This document shows, piece by piece, positions 1 through 5,682 of a stretch of DNA of 24,703 nucleotides; positions within the stretch are counted from its first letter, which is position 1; each line of letters begins with the position of its first letter. The DNA is from a virus, in the IMG/VR virus record IMGVR_UViG_3300042389_000225, positions 1 through 24,703 of that record; one strand, written 5' to 3'. The notes under the pieces are model-generated. The model saw only the letters and a list, made by a program, of their open reading frames with translations. It did not search any database and had not been told where the DNA came from. Position numbers and translations under genes: made by a program.

Positions 1-329
1 CGCGCATCGGTGTCGCTGCAAAGAACGACAACATTCTTTACCAGTCTTGCCATATCCTCCATAAACAAGGAAAGTATTACATCGTCCACTTCAAGGAACT
101 CTTTGAATTAGACGGTAAGCCATCCAACATGTCAGACAATGATGTTCAGCGTCGTAATACGATTGCGAATCTAATGGCTGAATGGGGTTTAGTGAAACTT
201 GTTAATGCAGATAAGACAAAGGATAACGTCGCACCATTAAGCCAGATCAAGATTCTTCCATTCAAAGAGAAGAATGAGTGGCAATTGGTTTCCAAATATA
301 CAATCGGGAAGAAAAAGAAGGAAGGTTAA
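1..329 (+). CDS. regA: RegA translational repressor, 5'-truncated by the window edge
   Basis: The reading frame is open from base 3, and the 108 visible codons match the body and C-terminus of T4 RegA, a protein of about 122 residues. Recognisable blocks are LYQSCHIL followed by KYYIVHFKELFELDG, and the C-terminal EWQLVSKYTIG (T4: EWKLVPKYTIG). The first dozen or so residues lie upstream of the window. T4 RegA binds the translation initiation regions of many early mRNAs and represses them once replication is under way. The gene ends 3 bases before dut and is probably cotranscribed with it. In T4 regA directly precedes gene 43; here about 9.7 kb of other genes lie between. An in-frame ATG at 129 is internal and not the start. 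Identity is from recalled family sequence, and I consider it very safe. Confidence 0.95.
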   Translation, partial: RIGVAAKNDNILYQSCHILHKQGKYYIVHFKELFELDGKPSNMSDNDVQRRNTIANLMAEWGLVKLVNADKTKDNVAPLSQIKILPFKEKNEWQLVSKYTIGKKKKEG

Positions 330-332
330 TTT

Positions 333-893
333 ATGCTAACTGTGAATGTGTATCGACTTCGTGATGATCTTGAACTTCCAACATACGGCACGACTCTCGC
401 AAATTGTTTTGATTTGTCATTTCAGCCAACTGACACACATGTCACTGGTTACGACAAGTACAACAATCCAATCAGTCAATTAATCAATAACTTCAAGGAG
501 ATCTCGATCTATCCTGGTGATAGATTGCTTATTCCTACTGGATTAATCTTTAAGATCGAAAAACGATTTACAATAGAAAATTTTGCGGATATCTATAGCG
601 CATCATCACCATCACTTCAAAACTATAGCATCCGTCTTCATCCGCGTTCAGGTTTGTCGCTGAAGCGTGGTTTGGTGTTAGCAAACTCTGAAGGCATCGT
701 TGATGTTGACTATCAACAGCAAGTGTTTGTTCTTCTAACAAACATCTCTTCTATTGGTCAGACTATTAAGGCTGGCGAGCGAATCGCACAGGCTGAAGTT
801 ACTTGCAATGAACAAGTTGAATTTGTTGTTCTTGCAAATGCACCAGAAAAACATTCAGAGCGTAATGGTGGATTTGGTTCAACTGGTGTATAA
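333..893 (+). CDS. dut: dUTPase (deoxyuridine 5'-triphosphate nucleotidohydrolase)
   Basis: This 186-residue protein carries the five motifs of trimeric dUTPases in order: motif 1 around D27 (CFDLSF), motif 2 PRSGLSLK (104-111), motif 3 GIVDVDY (121-127, uracil-binding loop with catalytic Asp), motif 4 GERIAQ (148-153) and the glycine-rich motif 5 RNGGFGSTG (177-185). It hydrolyses dUTP to dUMP and pyrophosphate, keeping uracil out of phage DNA and feeding thymidylate synthesis. It is longer than the usual ~150 residues because of insertions at about 33-60 and 78-98. It lies between regA and the dCMP deaminase gene (3-base gaps), and both enzymes yield dUMP, which supports a nucleotide-metabolism pair. 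ATG at 333 is the only sensible start. Confidence 0.95.
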   Translation: MLTVNVYRLRDDLELPTYGTTLANCFDLSFQPTDTHVTGYDKYNNPISQLINNFKEISIYPGDRLLIPTGLIFKIEKRFTIENFADIYSASSPSLQNYSIRLHPRSGLSLKRGLVLANSEGIVDVDYQQQVFVLLTNISSIGQTIKAGERIAQAEVTCNEQVEFVVLANAPEKHSERNGGFGSTGV

Positions 894-896
894 ATT

Positions 897-1385
897 ATGA
901 TTCGTGATGAATTGTCATGGGATGAGTTGTTCATCCTTCAGGCTGCTTTGATCTCACAAAAAAGCAAAGACCCATCAACCAAAGTCGGCTGTGTGATTGT
1001 CAATGATGACAATGTTATACTCAGCACAGGCTTCAATGGTTTCCCGAGAGGCATTGAAGAAGATTGGGCTGATCGTTGGAAGCGCCCAGAAAAATATCAC
1101 TGGGTTGAACATGCTGAACGCAATGCAATCTTCAACGCCGCACGTGTTGGTGTTTCACTCAACAACTCTCGTGCTTATCTAAACTTTGAACCGAAGCCAT
1201 GCGCCGAATGCACACGCGCATTGATTCAAGCAGGTATCAAGGAAGTCATCGGTCCGAATCGACCATTCACAGGTAAGGGTGCTGGCAAGCATTACTCGAT
1301 CGATCACGCCGAAGTAATGTTGCGCGAGGCAGGAGTCCGTGTGCGCCGATTTGACCTTCCCCCCGAGTTATTACCGCCTCTATAA
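897..1385 (+). CDS. cd: dCMP deaminase
   Basis: A 162-residue zinc-dependent cytidine/deoxycytidylate deaminase. The zinc site is visible as H72-A-E74 (HAERNAIFNAA, catalytic Glu) and P101-C102-x2-C105 (PCAECTRALI). The N-terminal segment DPSTKVGCVIV followed by GFNGFPRG is typical of dCMP deaminases rather than cytidine or tRNA deaminases. It converts dCMP to dUMP, which with the upstream dUTPase provides substrate for dTMP synthesis. T4 Cd is somewhat longer (193 residues). A phage that uses unmodified cytosine has no need to spare dCMP, and no dCMP hydroxymethylase is visible in this window. The gene ends just before a structured intergenic stretch, possibly the end of a transcription unit. 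Confidence 0.93.
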   Translation: MIRDELSWDELFILQAALISQKSKDPSTKVGCVIVNDDNVILSTGFNGFPRGIEEDWADRWKRPEKYHWVEHAERNAIFNAARVGVSLNNSRAYLNFEPKPCAECTRALIQAGIKEVIGPNRPFTGKGAGKHYSIDHAEVMLREAGVRVRRFDLPPELLPPL

Positions 1386-1387
1386 TA

Positions 1388-1417
1388 GGACCGCTGCAAT
1401 AGGATTGCAGGAGGTCT
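1388..1417 (+). promoter_or_regulatory. Hairpin overlapping a strong Shine-Dalgarno sequence
   Basis: Bases 1394-1400 and 1404-1410 pair perfectly (CTGCAAT / ATTGCAG, loop AGG). After a small internal bulge, 1388-1392 pairs with 1413-1417 (GGACC / GGTCT, one G-U). The 3' arm contains AGGAGG at 1409-1414, four bases before a GTG at 1419 that opens the frame of the next gene. The structure would hide that ribosome site. No U-run follows directly, so it does not look like a terminator. It may control translation of an extended form of the downstream protein or protect the 3' end of the cd transcript. Confidence 0.5.
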
Positions 1418-1422
1418 GGTGA

Positions 1423-1436
1423 GACTTGCGCAAGTC
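1423..1436. repeat. Perfect 14-bp palindrome
   Basis: GACTTGCGCAAGTC is a perfect inverted repeat 26 bases upstream of the TTTACA element of a promoter-like sequence. It could be a protein-binding site (operator) or a short RNA hairpin following the one at 1388-1417. Its flanks do not extend the symmetry. A 14-bp perfect palindrome is unlikely but not impossible by chance in 24.7 kb. Confidence 0.4.
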
Positions 1437-1461
1437 ATTGATTCTATTAGAGTTTTTTTCC

Positions 1462-1490
1462 TTTACAATTTTAGGGAAATAAGCGATAAT
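1462..1490 (+). promoter_or_regulatory. Sigma70-type promoter
   Basis: TTTACA (1462-1467), a 17-base spacer and GATAAT (1485-1490) fit the host vegetative consensus closely. A run of seven T (1453-1459) followed by C lies just upstream, as in the second promoter-like module at 2761-2797. It sits in the 111-base gap after cd and would drive the small-gene cluster from 1497. The predicted transcription start falls at or within a base or two of the ATG at 1497, so the mRNA would be leaderless or nearly so. Confidence 0.55.
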
Positions 1491-1496
1491 ATATGT

Positions 1497-1763
1497 ATGA
1501 AATGTGAAAACACTGTGAAGATTGGTGACGTCGTCAAGAGTCTTGACTTCGTTGGTATCAACGACTGCTTTTATGTCGGTCTCGTGACCGAAATCCTCAA
1601 CGACGGTCGATTCCGCGCCAAGGCAATCAAGCGTGTGTGGAAGGGCGAGGCTGATAAGCGTCCTCTTGCTGACGAGTTCTTCGCTCCGCTTCCTGGTCAT
1701 GATTTCTTCGACGACATGGCTGAATGGAAGAATGCTGCTCCTCGCATCCAGGTGGTTGCCTAG
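1497..1763 (+). CDS. Small hypothetical phage protein, SH3-like composition
   Basis: From ATG 1497 this encodes 88 residues beginning MKCENTVKIGDVVKSLDFVG. The pattern of short strands (VKIGDVV, YVGLVTEI, GRFRAKAIKRVW) suggests a small beta-barrel such as an SH3-like domain, but I do not recognise a named family. The same frame is open upstream to a GTG at 1419, preceded by AGGAGG, which would give 114 residues. I prefer 1497 because the extension runs through a well-formed promoter, but 1497 has no ribosome-binding site, so the choice is uncertain. First gene of the accessory cluster that follows the promoter. Confidence 0.7.
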   Translation: MKCENTVKIGDVVKSLDFVGINDCFYVGLVTEILNDGRFRAKAIKRVWKGEADKRPLADEFFAPLPGHDFFDDMAEWKNAAPRIQVVA

Positions 1764-1772
1764 TAAGAACAT

Positions 1773-2072
1773 ATGAAAATGACTAAAATTGTATACAATG
1801 CTTGTTATGGTGGGTTTGGTCTGTCGAATAGGGCTGTGAGGCGTTATTGTGAGATCAAAGGTATCGCTGAAGAAACTATCTATCACCGAGATATCGAACG
1901 AACTGACCCTGTGTTGGTGCAGGTCGTGGAGGAACTCGGGGATAAGGCTAACGGTGATTGTGCGGAGTTGCGTATTGCAGAATTGTCTGCTGGCACTCTA
2001 TATCGCATCGATGAGTATGATGGACTAGAGCAAGTGTGTACGCAGGATGATTATGCATGGAGTGTAGCGTAA
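1773..2072 (+). CDS. Conserved phage protein with N-terminal YGGFGLS motif
   Basis: A 99-residue protein beginning MKMTKIVYN followed by ACYGGFGLSNRAVRRY. The Y-G-G-F-G-L-S segment, a central DPVLVQVVEELGDKANG and a C-terminal YRIDEYDGLE are features I recall from a family of small phage proteins of unknown function, found mainly in T4-like and other large phages. No catalytic motif or membrane segment is visible. Translation could begin at the first or third codon, both ATG. It lies 9 bases after the preceding gene and 1 base before the next, so it belongs to the same operon. Function unknown. Confidence 0.8.
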   Translation: MKMTKIVYNACYGGFGLSNRAVRRYCEIKGIAEETIYHRDIERTDPVLVQVVEELGDKANGDCAELRIAELSAGTLYRIDEYDGLEQVCTQDDYAWSVA

Positions 2073-2073
2073 T

Positions 2074-2301
2074 ATGAAAAAGCAAACTGAAACTCTGTTG
2101 AGTGAGGCGATTGACCTTGTGAATGGTGCCGATCATGTTCTTGCGAACACTCTTTCGCAACTTGATTTGAGCGCCAAGAACTGTTACGATCTTGCTGAGA
2201 AACTTGAACGCGCTCGCAACCTTCTTTTGGTTGTCGGCGATCGCAAGTATCAGGCTGAGTTGAATCAAGTTCCTATGTCTACCGAAGGAGTACCGTTCTA
2301 A
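2074..2301 (+). CDS. Small hypothetical protein
   Basis: A 75-residue protein with a mostly helical look: a long amphipathic stretch from about residue 5 to 55 (SEAIDLVNGADHVLA, then DLAEKLERARNLLLVVG). A coiled coil or helical hairpin is plausible. I recognise no family. The start is one base after the previous stop and the stop overlaps the next ATG (TAATG), which indicates translational coupling inside the small-gene operon. Confidence 0.65.
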   Translation: MKKQTETLLSEAIDLVNGADHVLANTLSQLDLSAKNCYDLAEKLERARNLLLVVGDRKYQAELNQVPMSTEGVPF

Positions 2302-2531
2302 TGGCTCGTGTTAAAGATCTGTTTCATGACATCATCGAGATGTATTTCTATGATGGCATGAAGGAGGCTGAGATCGCAACGTCTCTTGGTATCTCATTGC
2401 TACAGGTTCATGAGGCAATCGGATTCTATGAGCAAACAAACGAGAGGTTGGTGACAGACGCTGATGAGGTTGTTTCTTACGATGACCTTATGCATGATCC
2501 CATTGAAGGTAAATACAACTCGGAGCAATGA
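2301..2531 (+). CDS. Small protein with sigma-factor-like helix-turn-helix
   Basis: A 76-residue protein. Residues about 19-40 (GMKEAEIATSLGISLLQVHE) fit the helix-turn-helix pattern of region 4-like or response-regulator-like DNA-binding domains: an E-x-E-I-A-x-x-L-G-I-S core and a recognition helix. The remaining C-terminal 35 residues are acidic. It may be a small DNA-binding regulator, or simply a helical domain resembling one. The ATG overlaps the upstream stop (TAATG) and the protein ends one base before the next gene. The HTH call is by eye. Confidence 0.65.
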   Translation: MARVKDLFHDIIEMYFYDGMKEAEIATSLGISLLQVHEAIGFYEQTNERLVTDADEVVSYDDLMHDPIEGKYNSEQ

Positions 2532-2532
2532 T

Positions 2533-2739
2533 ATGATTGACATGTCTAAGATTGTTGAACATGCACGCGCTCTTGAGGAGATGGGTTGCTCCGTTGTTGT
2601 CTTCACCCCAGAAGAGTTGCGCGGCGCAAACCCTCATCATGTTGCATCTCGTTTGATTGAATTGGGATGGGAAGTGATTGATGATATCGCTGGTCCCGAG
2701 AACGAGATTGAAGAAGATTGGAACTGGGGCATCAAGTGA
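2533..2739 (+). CDS. Small hypothetical protein
   Basis: A 68-residue protein starting MIDMSKIVEHARALEEMG. The start at ATG 2533 is set by GGAG at 2522-2525 and by the upstream stop ending at 2531; a longer in-frame opening from 2464 lies inside the previous gene and is rejected. The sequence alternates helix and strand (VVVFTPEEL, HHVASRLIELGWEVIDD), which suggests a compact alpha/beta fold of unknown function. It is the last gene before a 96-base gap containing a promoter-like module. Confidence 0.68.
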   Translation: MIDMSKIVEHARALEEMGCSVVVFTPEELRGANPHHVASRLIELGWEVIDDIAGPENEIEEDWNWGIK

Positions 2740-2760
2740 TTGATCCGCACTGGTTCCATG

Positions 2761-2797
2761 TTTTTTTCTATCTTTGTGGATTAATTTCAGGTATAAT
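2761..2797 (+). promoter_or_regulatory. Promoter-like module (T7-run plus TATAAT)
   Basis: A run of seven T then C (2761-2768) is followed by a perfect TATAAT at 2792-2797. The T-run to -10 distance (31 bases) nearly equals that of the promoter at 1453-1490 (32 bases), which suggests one promoter class. No good -35 hexamer is present at 16-18 bases upstream, so an activator or upstream element may substitute. A predicted start near 2803-2805 would give a leader of about 33 bases before the ATG at 2836. Confidence 0.45.
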
Positions 2798-2835
2798 AAT
2801 TTGTGTTCCCGCCAAACGAAAGGGTAAATATTATC

Positions 2836-3057
2836 ATGACTAATGTATATCGTCATTCTGTTCTTGCTCCAAAAGAGCGAGTGCAATTTGACCCTCGCAA
2901 TCGCAAACATATGGTTGATTTTGCGAGGTTTGTCAAGTATAATACTTGGAAGGATGGATGTTCTTATTTCTTGGAAGATCCGTTTACAGATATTCCGACA
3001 ATGATTCGTTGCAAAATTGCTGATTACACTTTGTCTAAACTTGTGGAGAAAGTCTAA
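2836..3057 (+). CDS. Small hypothetical protein
   Basis: A 73-residue protein, MTNVYRHSVLAPKERVQFDP at the N-terminus, rich in basic and aromatic residues. The start at ATG 2836 is preceded by AAAGGG about 11 bases upstream; a GTG at 2803 in frame would coincide with the predicted transcription start and is less likely. I recognise no domain. It is the first gene after the second promoter-like module, and its stop overlaps the next start (TAATG). Confidence 0.65.
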   Translation: MTNVYRHSVLAPKERVQFDPRNRKHMVDFARFVKYNTWKDGCSYFLEDPFTDIPTMIRCKIADYTLSKLVEKV

Positions 3058-3218
3058 TGGATGTTGTATTGCTTTCGTTGACAGTCATTCTTCTTTCGTT
3101 GACTTCAGTATCAGTGCTTGTCGTGTCTTATCACCTTATGCAGATTCGGAAAAATCTCCAAGATGCTATGAAGATTTGCGAAGATGCAGTCCGTTCTCTG
3201 CGTAGTGGAGGTCCGTGA
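3057..3218 (+). CDS. 53-residue single-pass membrane protein
   Basis: A short open frame beginning MDVVLLSLTVILLSLTSVSV and ending RSLRSGGP. Residues about 3-26 are a continuous hydrophobic stretch that can cross a membrane once. The rest (from HLMQIRKNL) is an amphipathic, mildly basic tail, so N-out/C-in is likely. Start and stop are coupled to both neighbours: ATG overlaps the previous TAA, and its TGA overlaps the next ATG. Its own end carries the GGAGG ribosome site of the next gene. No lipobox is present, so a spanin subunit is unlikely. Small membrane proteins of this kind in phages often act on the host envelope, but nothing here shows the function. Confidence 0.65.
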   Translation: MDVVLLSLTVILLSLTSVSVLVVSYHLMQIRKNLQDAMKICEDAVRSLRSGGP

Positions 3219-3409
3219 TGTCTAATGGCAACTTCGAAGTGCTGCCTCGTGGCACAACTACAGAACTGCAGTTTTTGCGACAACTAGCCAAGGATATCGT
3301 TGAATGTTATCCCAAGCATGGCACACACTTTACCATTGAGGAAGTGAAGCGTCTTGCGGCAAGGGTTGAGGGATTTTATAATGCTCATGTAGAGAAGTAT
3401 CCTGTATGA
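3218..3409 (+). CDS. Small hypothetical protein
   Basis: A 63-residue protein, MSNGNFEVLPRGTTTELQFL at its N-terminus. GGAGG at 3207-3211, six bases upstream, fixes the start at ATG 3218 rather than the GTG at 3215. A central amphipathic helix (LRQLAKDIVECYPKHG) is followed by FTIEEVKRLAARVEGFY, which suggests an all-helical fold. No family recognised. Overlaps both neighbours by ATGA. Confidence 0.68.
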   Translation: MSNGNFEVLPRGTTTELQFLRQLAKDIVECYPKHGTHFTIEEVKRLAARVEGFYNAHVEKYPV

Positions 3410-3726
3410 TGATTTATTGCGCTGCTCGATTCAAACCGAAGAAGAAGCGTAAGTCAAAGGGTGTAGTTGCGACCAAGTATCGCAAGTCGACAGCCATTCT
3501 TGGTTATGAGAAACTGCCGAGTCTCTCTTATGGTCCGCGAGTTGGTGCTGGTGATGCTCGCAGCATTCAGTCGCTGAAGTCTGATAAGATCTTCACTGAG
3601 AAGAAAGAAAGTCTGATGTACACTGGCACTTTGGTGAAGGGTATTGCTACAATGCATAAGAGCAACGCTGTTCCAGTGATTGACGAGGAGCAGATGAAAG
3701 ACATTTCCCGTATGAGGAGAGGTTGA
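3406..3726 (+). CDS. Conserved phage protein ending in MHKSNAVP...MRRG motif
   Basis: A 106-residue basic protein. The N-terminal FKPKKKRKSKGVVATKY is lysine-rich. The C-terminal part has GTLVKGIATMHKSNAVPVID and then EEQMKDISRMRRG, a signature I recall from many phage genomes where the function is unknown. The basic N-terminus could contact nucleic acid. ATG 3406 overlaps the previous stop; a second ATG directly follows at 3409. The end carries the AGGAG ribosome site of the next gene. Confidence 0.78.
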   Translation: MMIYCAARFKPKKKRKSKGVVATKYRKSTAILGYEKLPSLSYGPRVGAGDARSIQSLKSDKIFTEKKESLMYTGTLVKGIATMHKSNAVPVIDEEQMKDISRMRRG

Positions 3727-3728
3727 CA

Positions 3729-4190
3729 TTGAAAGTTTCAATCGGAAAATACCCTAAGAAAGACGGTAAACAGAAAGTCTCTGTTCGCATTGATCCATGG
3801 GACACATGGAACATGGACGCAACTCTTGCGCTCATCATCCATCCCATGCTCAAGCAGTTGAAGAAAACAACTCATGGCGCACCGTATGTTGATGATGAGG
3901 ATGTTCCTGAGCATCTTCGCACTTCTGCAGCCAAGCCAAAGAAGAATGATTGGGATGTTGACAGCAACCACTTCAAGCGTTGGGACTGGGTGCTCAGCGA
4001 GATGATTTGGGCATTTGGCGAAGAAGTCAAAGACAAAGAACCCAATTTCTGGATTGAGAAACCCAAGTGGAACAAAGACGGCATGGTAAAGGGTGGCAAC
4101 CTAGACAAAGAGAAGAGGGATAAATACCTCGGAAGGAAGAAGAACGCATTCCGCCTTTTTGGAAAATATTATGAGAATCTTTGGGATTAA
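3729..4190 (+). CDS. Conserved phage protein (WDTWNMD / GAPYVDDEDVP family)
   Basis: A 153-residue protein with the blocks RIDPWDTWNMDATLALIIHP, then HGAPYVDDEDVPEHL, then DSNHFKRWDWVLSEMIWAFG. I recall this family from many T4-like and other phages, where it is annotated only as hypothetical. The aromatic and acidic residues are strongly clustered. I prefer the TTG at 3729, because AGGAG at 3715-3719 lies nine bases upstream; the TTG at 3723 would be only three bases away. Rare TTG starts are weak, so expression may be low. Function unknown; it is the last gene before the first sugar island. Confidence 0.78.
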   Translation: MKVSIGKYPKKDGKQKVSVRIDPWDTWNMDATLALIIHPMLKQLKKTTHGAPYVDDEDVPEHLRTSAAKPKKNDWDVDSNHFKRWDWVLSEMIWAFGEEVKDKEPNFWIEKPKWNKDGMVKGGNLDKEKRDKYLGRKKNAFRLFGKYYENLWD

Positions 4191-4192
4191 AA

Positions 4193-4942
4193 ATGATAAA
4201 CAATCTGGACTACTGTTCTTTACAAGAACAGTTTAAAAGATCCGAACCATTCCATCATGTAGTTATTGACAATTTTTTCGATGATAAGACTGCCGCTGAG
4301 ATAGCGAGCAGTTTTCCAGCACACAATGATTCTGTGTGGACTGTTTCTTATGACAATGCTGTAGAAAAGAAGAAAGCCTGTTCGCACTGGGATAAATTTC
4401 CTGCGCCGATTTACTCATCATTGTTCTTTCTTTGTAGTCATAAGTTTGCTGGTGTTCTAAGTCACATTACACAAAACTCAAACATCATCCCAGACTACGG
4501 TCTTCATGGCGGTGGAATGCATTCTCATAGCCGAGATGGCAAACTAAACATCCATAAAGATTATTCGCTACATCCTAAAATGCCATTGATGCGAAACTAT
4601 AATCTTATCATGTACATGACACCAGACTGGAATCCTGAGTGGGGTGGTGGTCTAGAATTTTGGAGTCATGATGAAGAAACGCAGCAACCTAAAGAATGCA
4701 TCACTAAAATTGAGAATAAGTTTAATCGCGCTGTGTTATTCGACACCACGCAAAACTCTTGGCATGGTTTACCCGAAGAATTAACATGCCCAGAAAACAT
4801 AGCGCGAAGAAGTCTGGCTACATACTATTTGAATCCCATAAATAGTAAAGCGGAATCAAGAAAGCGTGCATTATATGCTCCCTATGGAGATCAAAAAAAC
4901 GATCCAAGTGTTCTACAATTTTGTAAAGAGAGAAGTTTATGA
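4193..4942 (+). CDS. 2-oxoglutarate/Fe(II)-dependent oxygenase
   Basis: A 249-residue member of the prolyl-hydroxylase-like 2OG-Fe(II) dioxygenase family. The iron triad is visible as H121-x-D123 (LNIHKDYS) and H191 (SWHGLPE), with R206 (NIARRSLATYY) placed to bind the 2-oxoglutarate carboxylate. Between them lies the expected strand core (NYNLIMYMTPDW, then WGGGLEFW). The family hydroxylates proteins, nucleobases or small molecules using O2 and 2-oxoglutarate. It is the first gene of the sugar island and overlaps the next glycosyltransferase by 4 bases, so hydroxylation of the acceptor or of the sugar is plausible; this is inference. Start ATG 4193 follows the previous stop by 2 bases; an upstream TTG at 4181 is rejected. 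Confidence 0.88.
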   Translation: MINNLDYCSLQEQFKRSEPFHHVVIDNFFDDKTAAEIASSFPAHNDSVWTVSYDNAVEKKKACSHWDKFPAPIYSSLFFLCSHKFAGVLSHITQNSNIIPDYGLHGGGMHSHSRDGKLNIHKDYSLHPKMPLMRNYNLIMYMTPDWNPEWGGGLEFWSHDEETQQPKECITKIENKFNRAVLFDTTQNSWHGLPEELTCPENIARRSLATYYLNPINSKAESRKRALYAPYGDQKNDPSVLQFCKERSL

Positions 4943-5682
4943 AAGTATCTGTTATTACCGCAACAACTGGCGGCGTCAGACTTGCTGATTGCATTGATTC
5001 TGTACGCAATCAAACCTATAAAAACATTGAACATTATGTTATTGTTGATGGTTCTGATAGATGGGAACAAACCTCTGAAATTCTCAATGCGATGGAATTT
5101 CCTAACGGCAATAATGAGTTCGTCATTGTTCTGCCGCACGCAACTGGACTAAATCGATTCAATGGTCACCGTATCTATGGTGGCTTTAGTTTCCTGACCA
5201 ACGGTGACTATATTGCATGGCTAGATGATGATAATGAGTTTACGCCAAATCATATCGAAAGCCTTGTTAAGATTACACAAGAAAAACAACTAGACTGGGC
5301 ATATTCGCTGCGCCAGATTGTTGATAGCAAGGGCGAGTTTATCTGCAACGACGATTGCGAAAACTTGGGTAAATACAAGTCCGTTCTTAACGACCACTTT
5401 GTCGATGTGAGTTGTTTCTTTGTTCGTCGTGAACTTGCGGTGAACATTGCTCCGATCTGGCACCGTCAGGCGCGACCACCCAATGGCATGATGGAAGTTG
5501 ACCGTGCATTGACTGCTGTTCTGATGCATGAACAGAATAAGTTAAAGTTTGACTCCAACAACGATTATACGGTAAAATATAGAGTAGGAAGCACAGGAAT
5601 ATCTGTGCAGGCTGACTTCTTTATCAACGGTAACGCTGAGATGCTCAAGCGTTATGCTGGAAAACTTCCCTGGAAACAATAA
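4939..5682 (+). CDS. Family 2 glycosyltransferase
   Basis: A 247-residue GT-A-fold glycosyltransferase. The N-terminus MKVSVITATTGGVRLADCID and SVRNQTYKNIEHYVIVDGS are the classical GT2 opening, with the nucleotide-binding Asp at about 37. The metal/donor motif is D96-D97-D98 in IAWLDDDNEF. It transfers a sugar from a nucleotide donor to an unknown acceptor. It overlaps the oxygenase upstream (ATGA) and its TAA shares one base with the next ATG (TAATG), so these genes are translationally coupled. Donor specificity cannot be read from sequence; dTDP-deoxysugars made by the second island are candidates. Confidence 0.88.
   Translation: MKVSVITATTGGVRLADCIDSVRNQTYKNIEHYVIVDGSDRWEQTSEILNAMEFPNGNNEFVIVLPHATGLNRFNGHRIYGGFSFLTNGDYIAWLDDDNEFTPNHIESLVKITQEKQLDWAYSLRQIVDSKGEFICNDDCENLGKYKSVLNDHFVDVSCFFVRRELAVNIAPIWHRQARPPNGMMEVDRALTAVLMHEQNKLKFDSNNDYTVKYRVGSTGISVQADFFINGNAEMLKRYAGKLPWKQ

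Noticed and set aside
1388-1440. tRNA or small structured RNA gene
   Set aside because: No cloverleaf arms, anticodon loop or T-loop consensus. The structure is two simple hairpins.
1380-1886. 168-codon minus-strand frame
   Set aside because: It runs antisense to three supported genes, the promoter and the hairpin. No ribosome site or recognisable protein; all real genes here are on the + strand.
4119-4126. GATAAATA resembling a T4 late promoter before the 2OG oxygenase
   Set aside because: It lies inside a coding region, the motif is short, and similar matches (such as CATAAATA at 4837-4844) occur by chance in this base composition.
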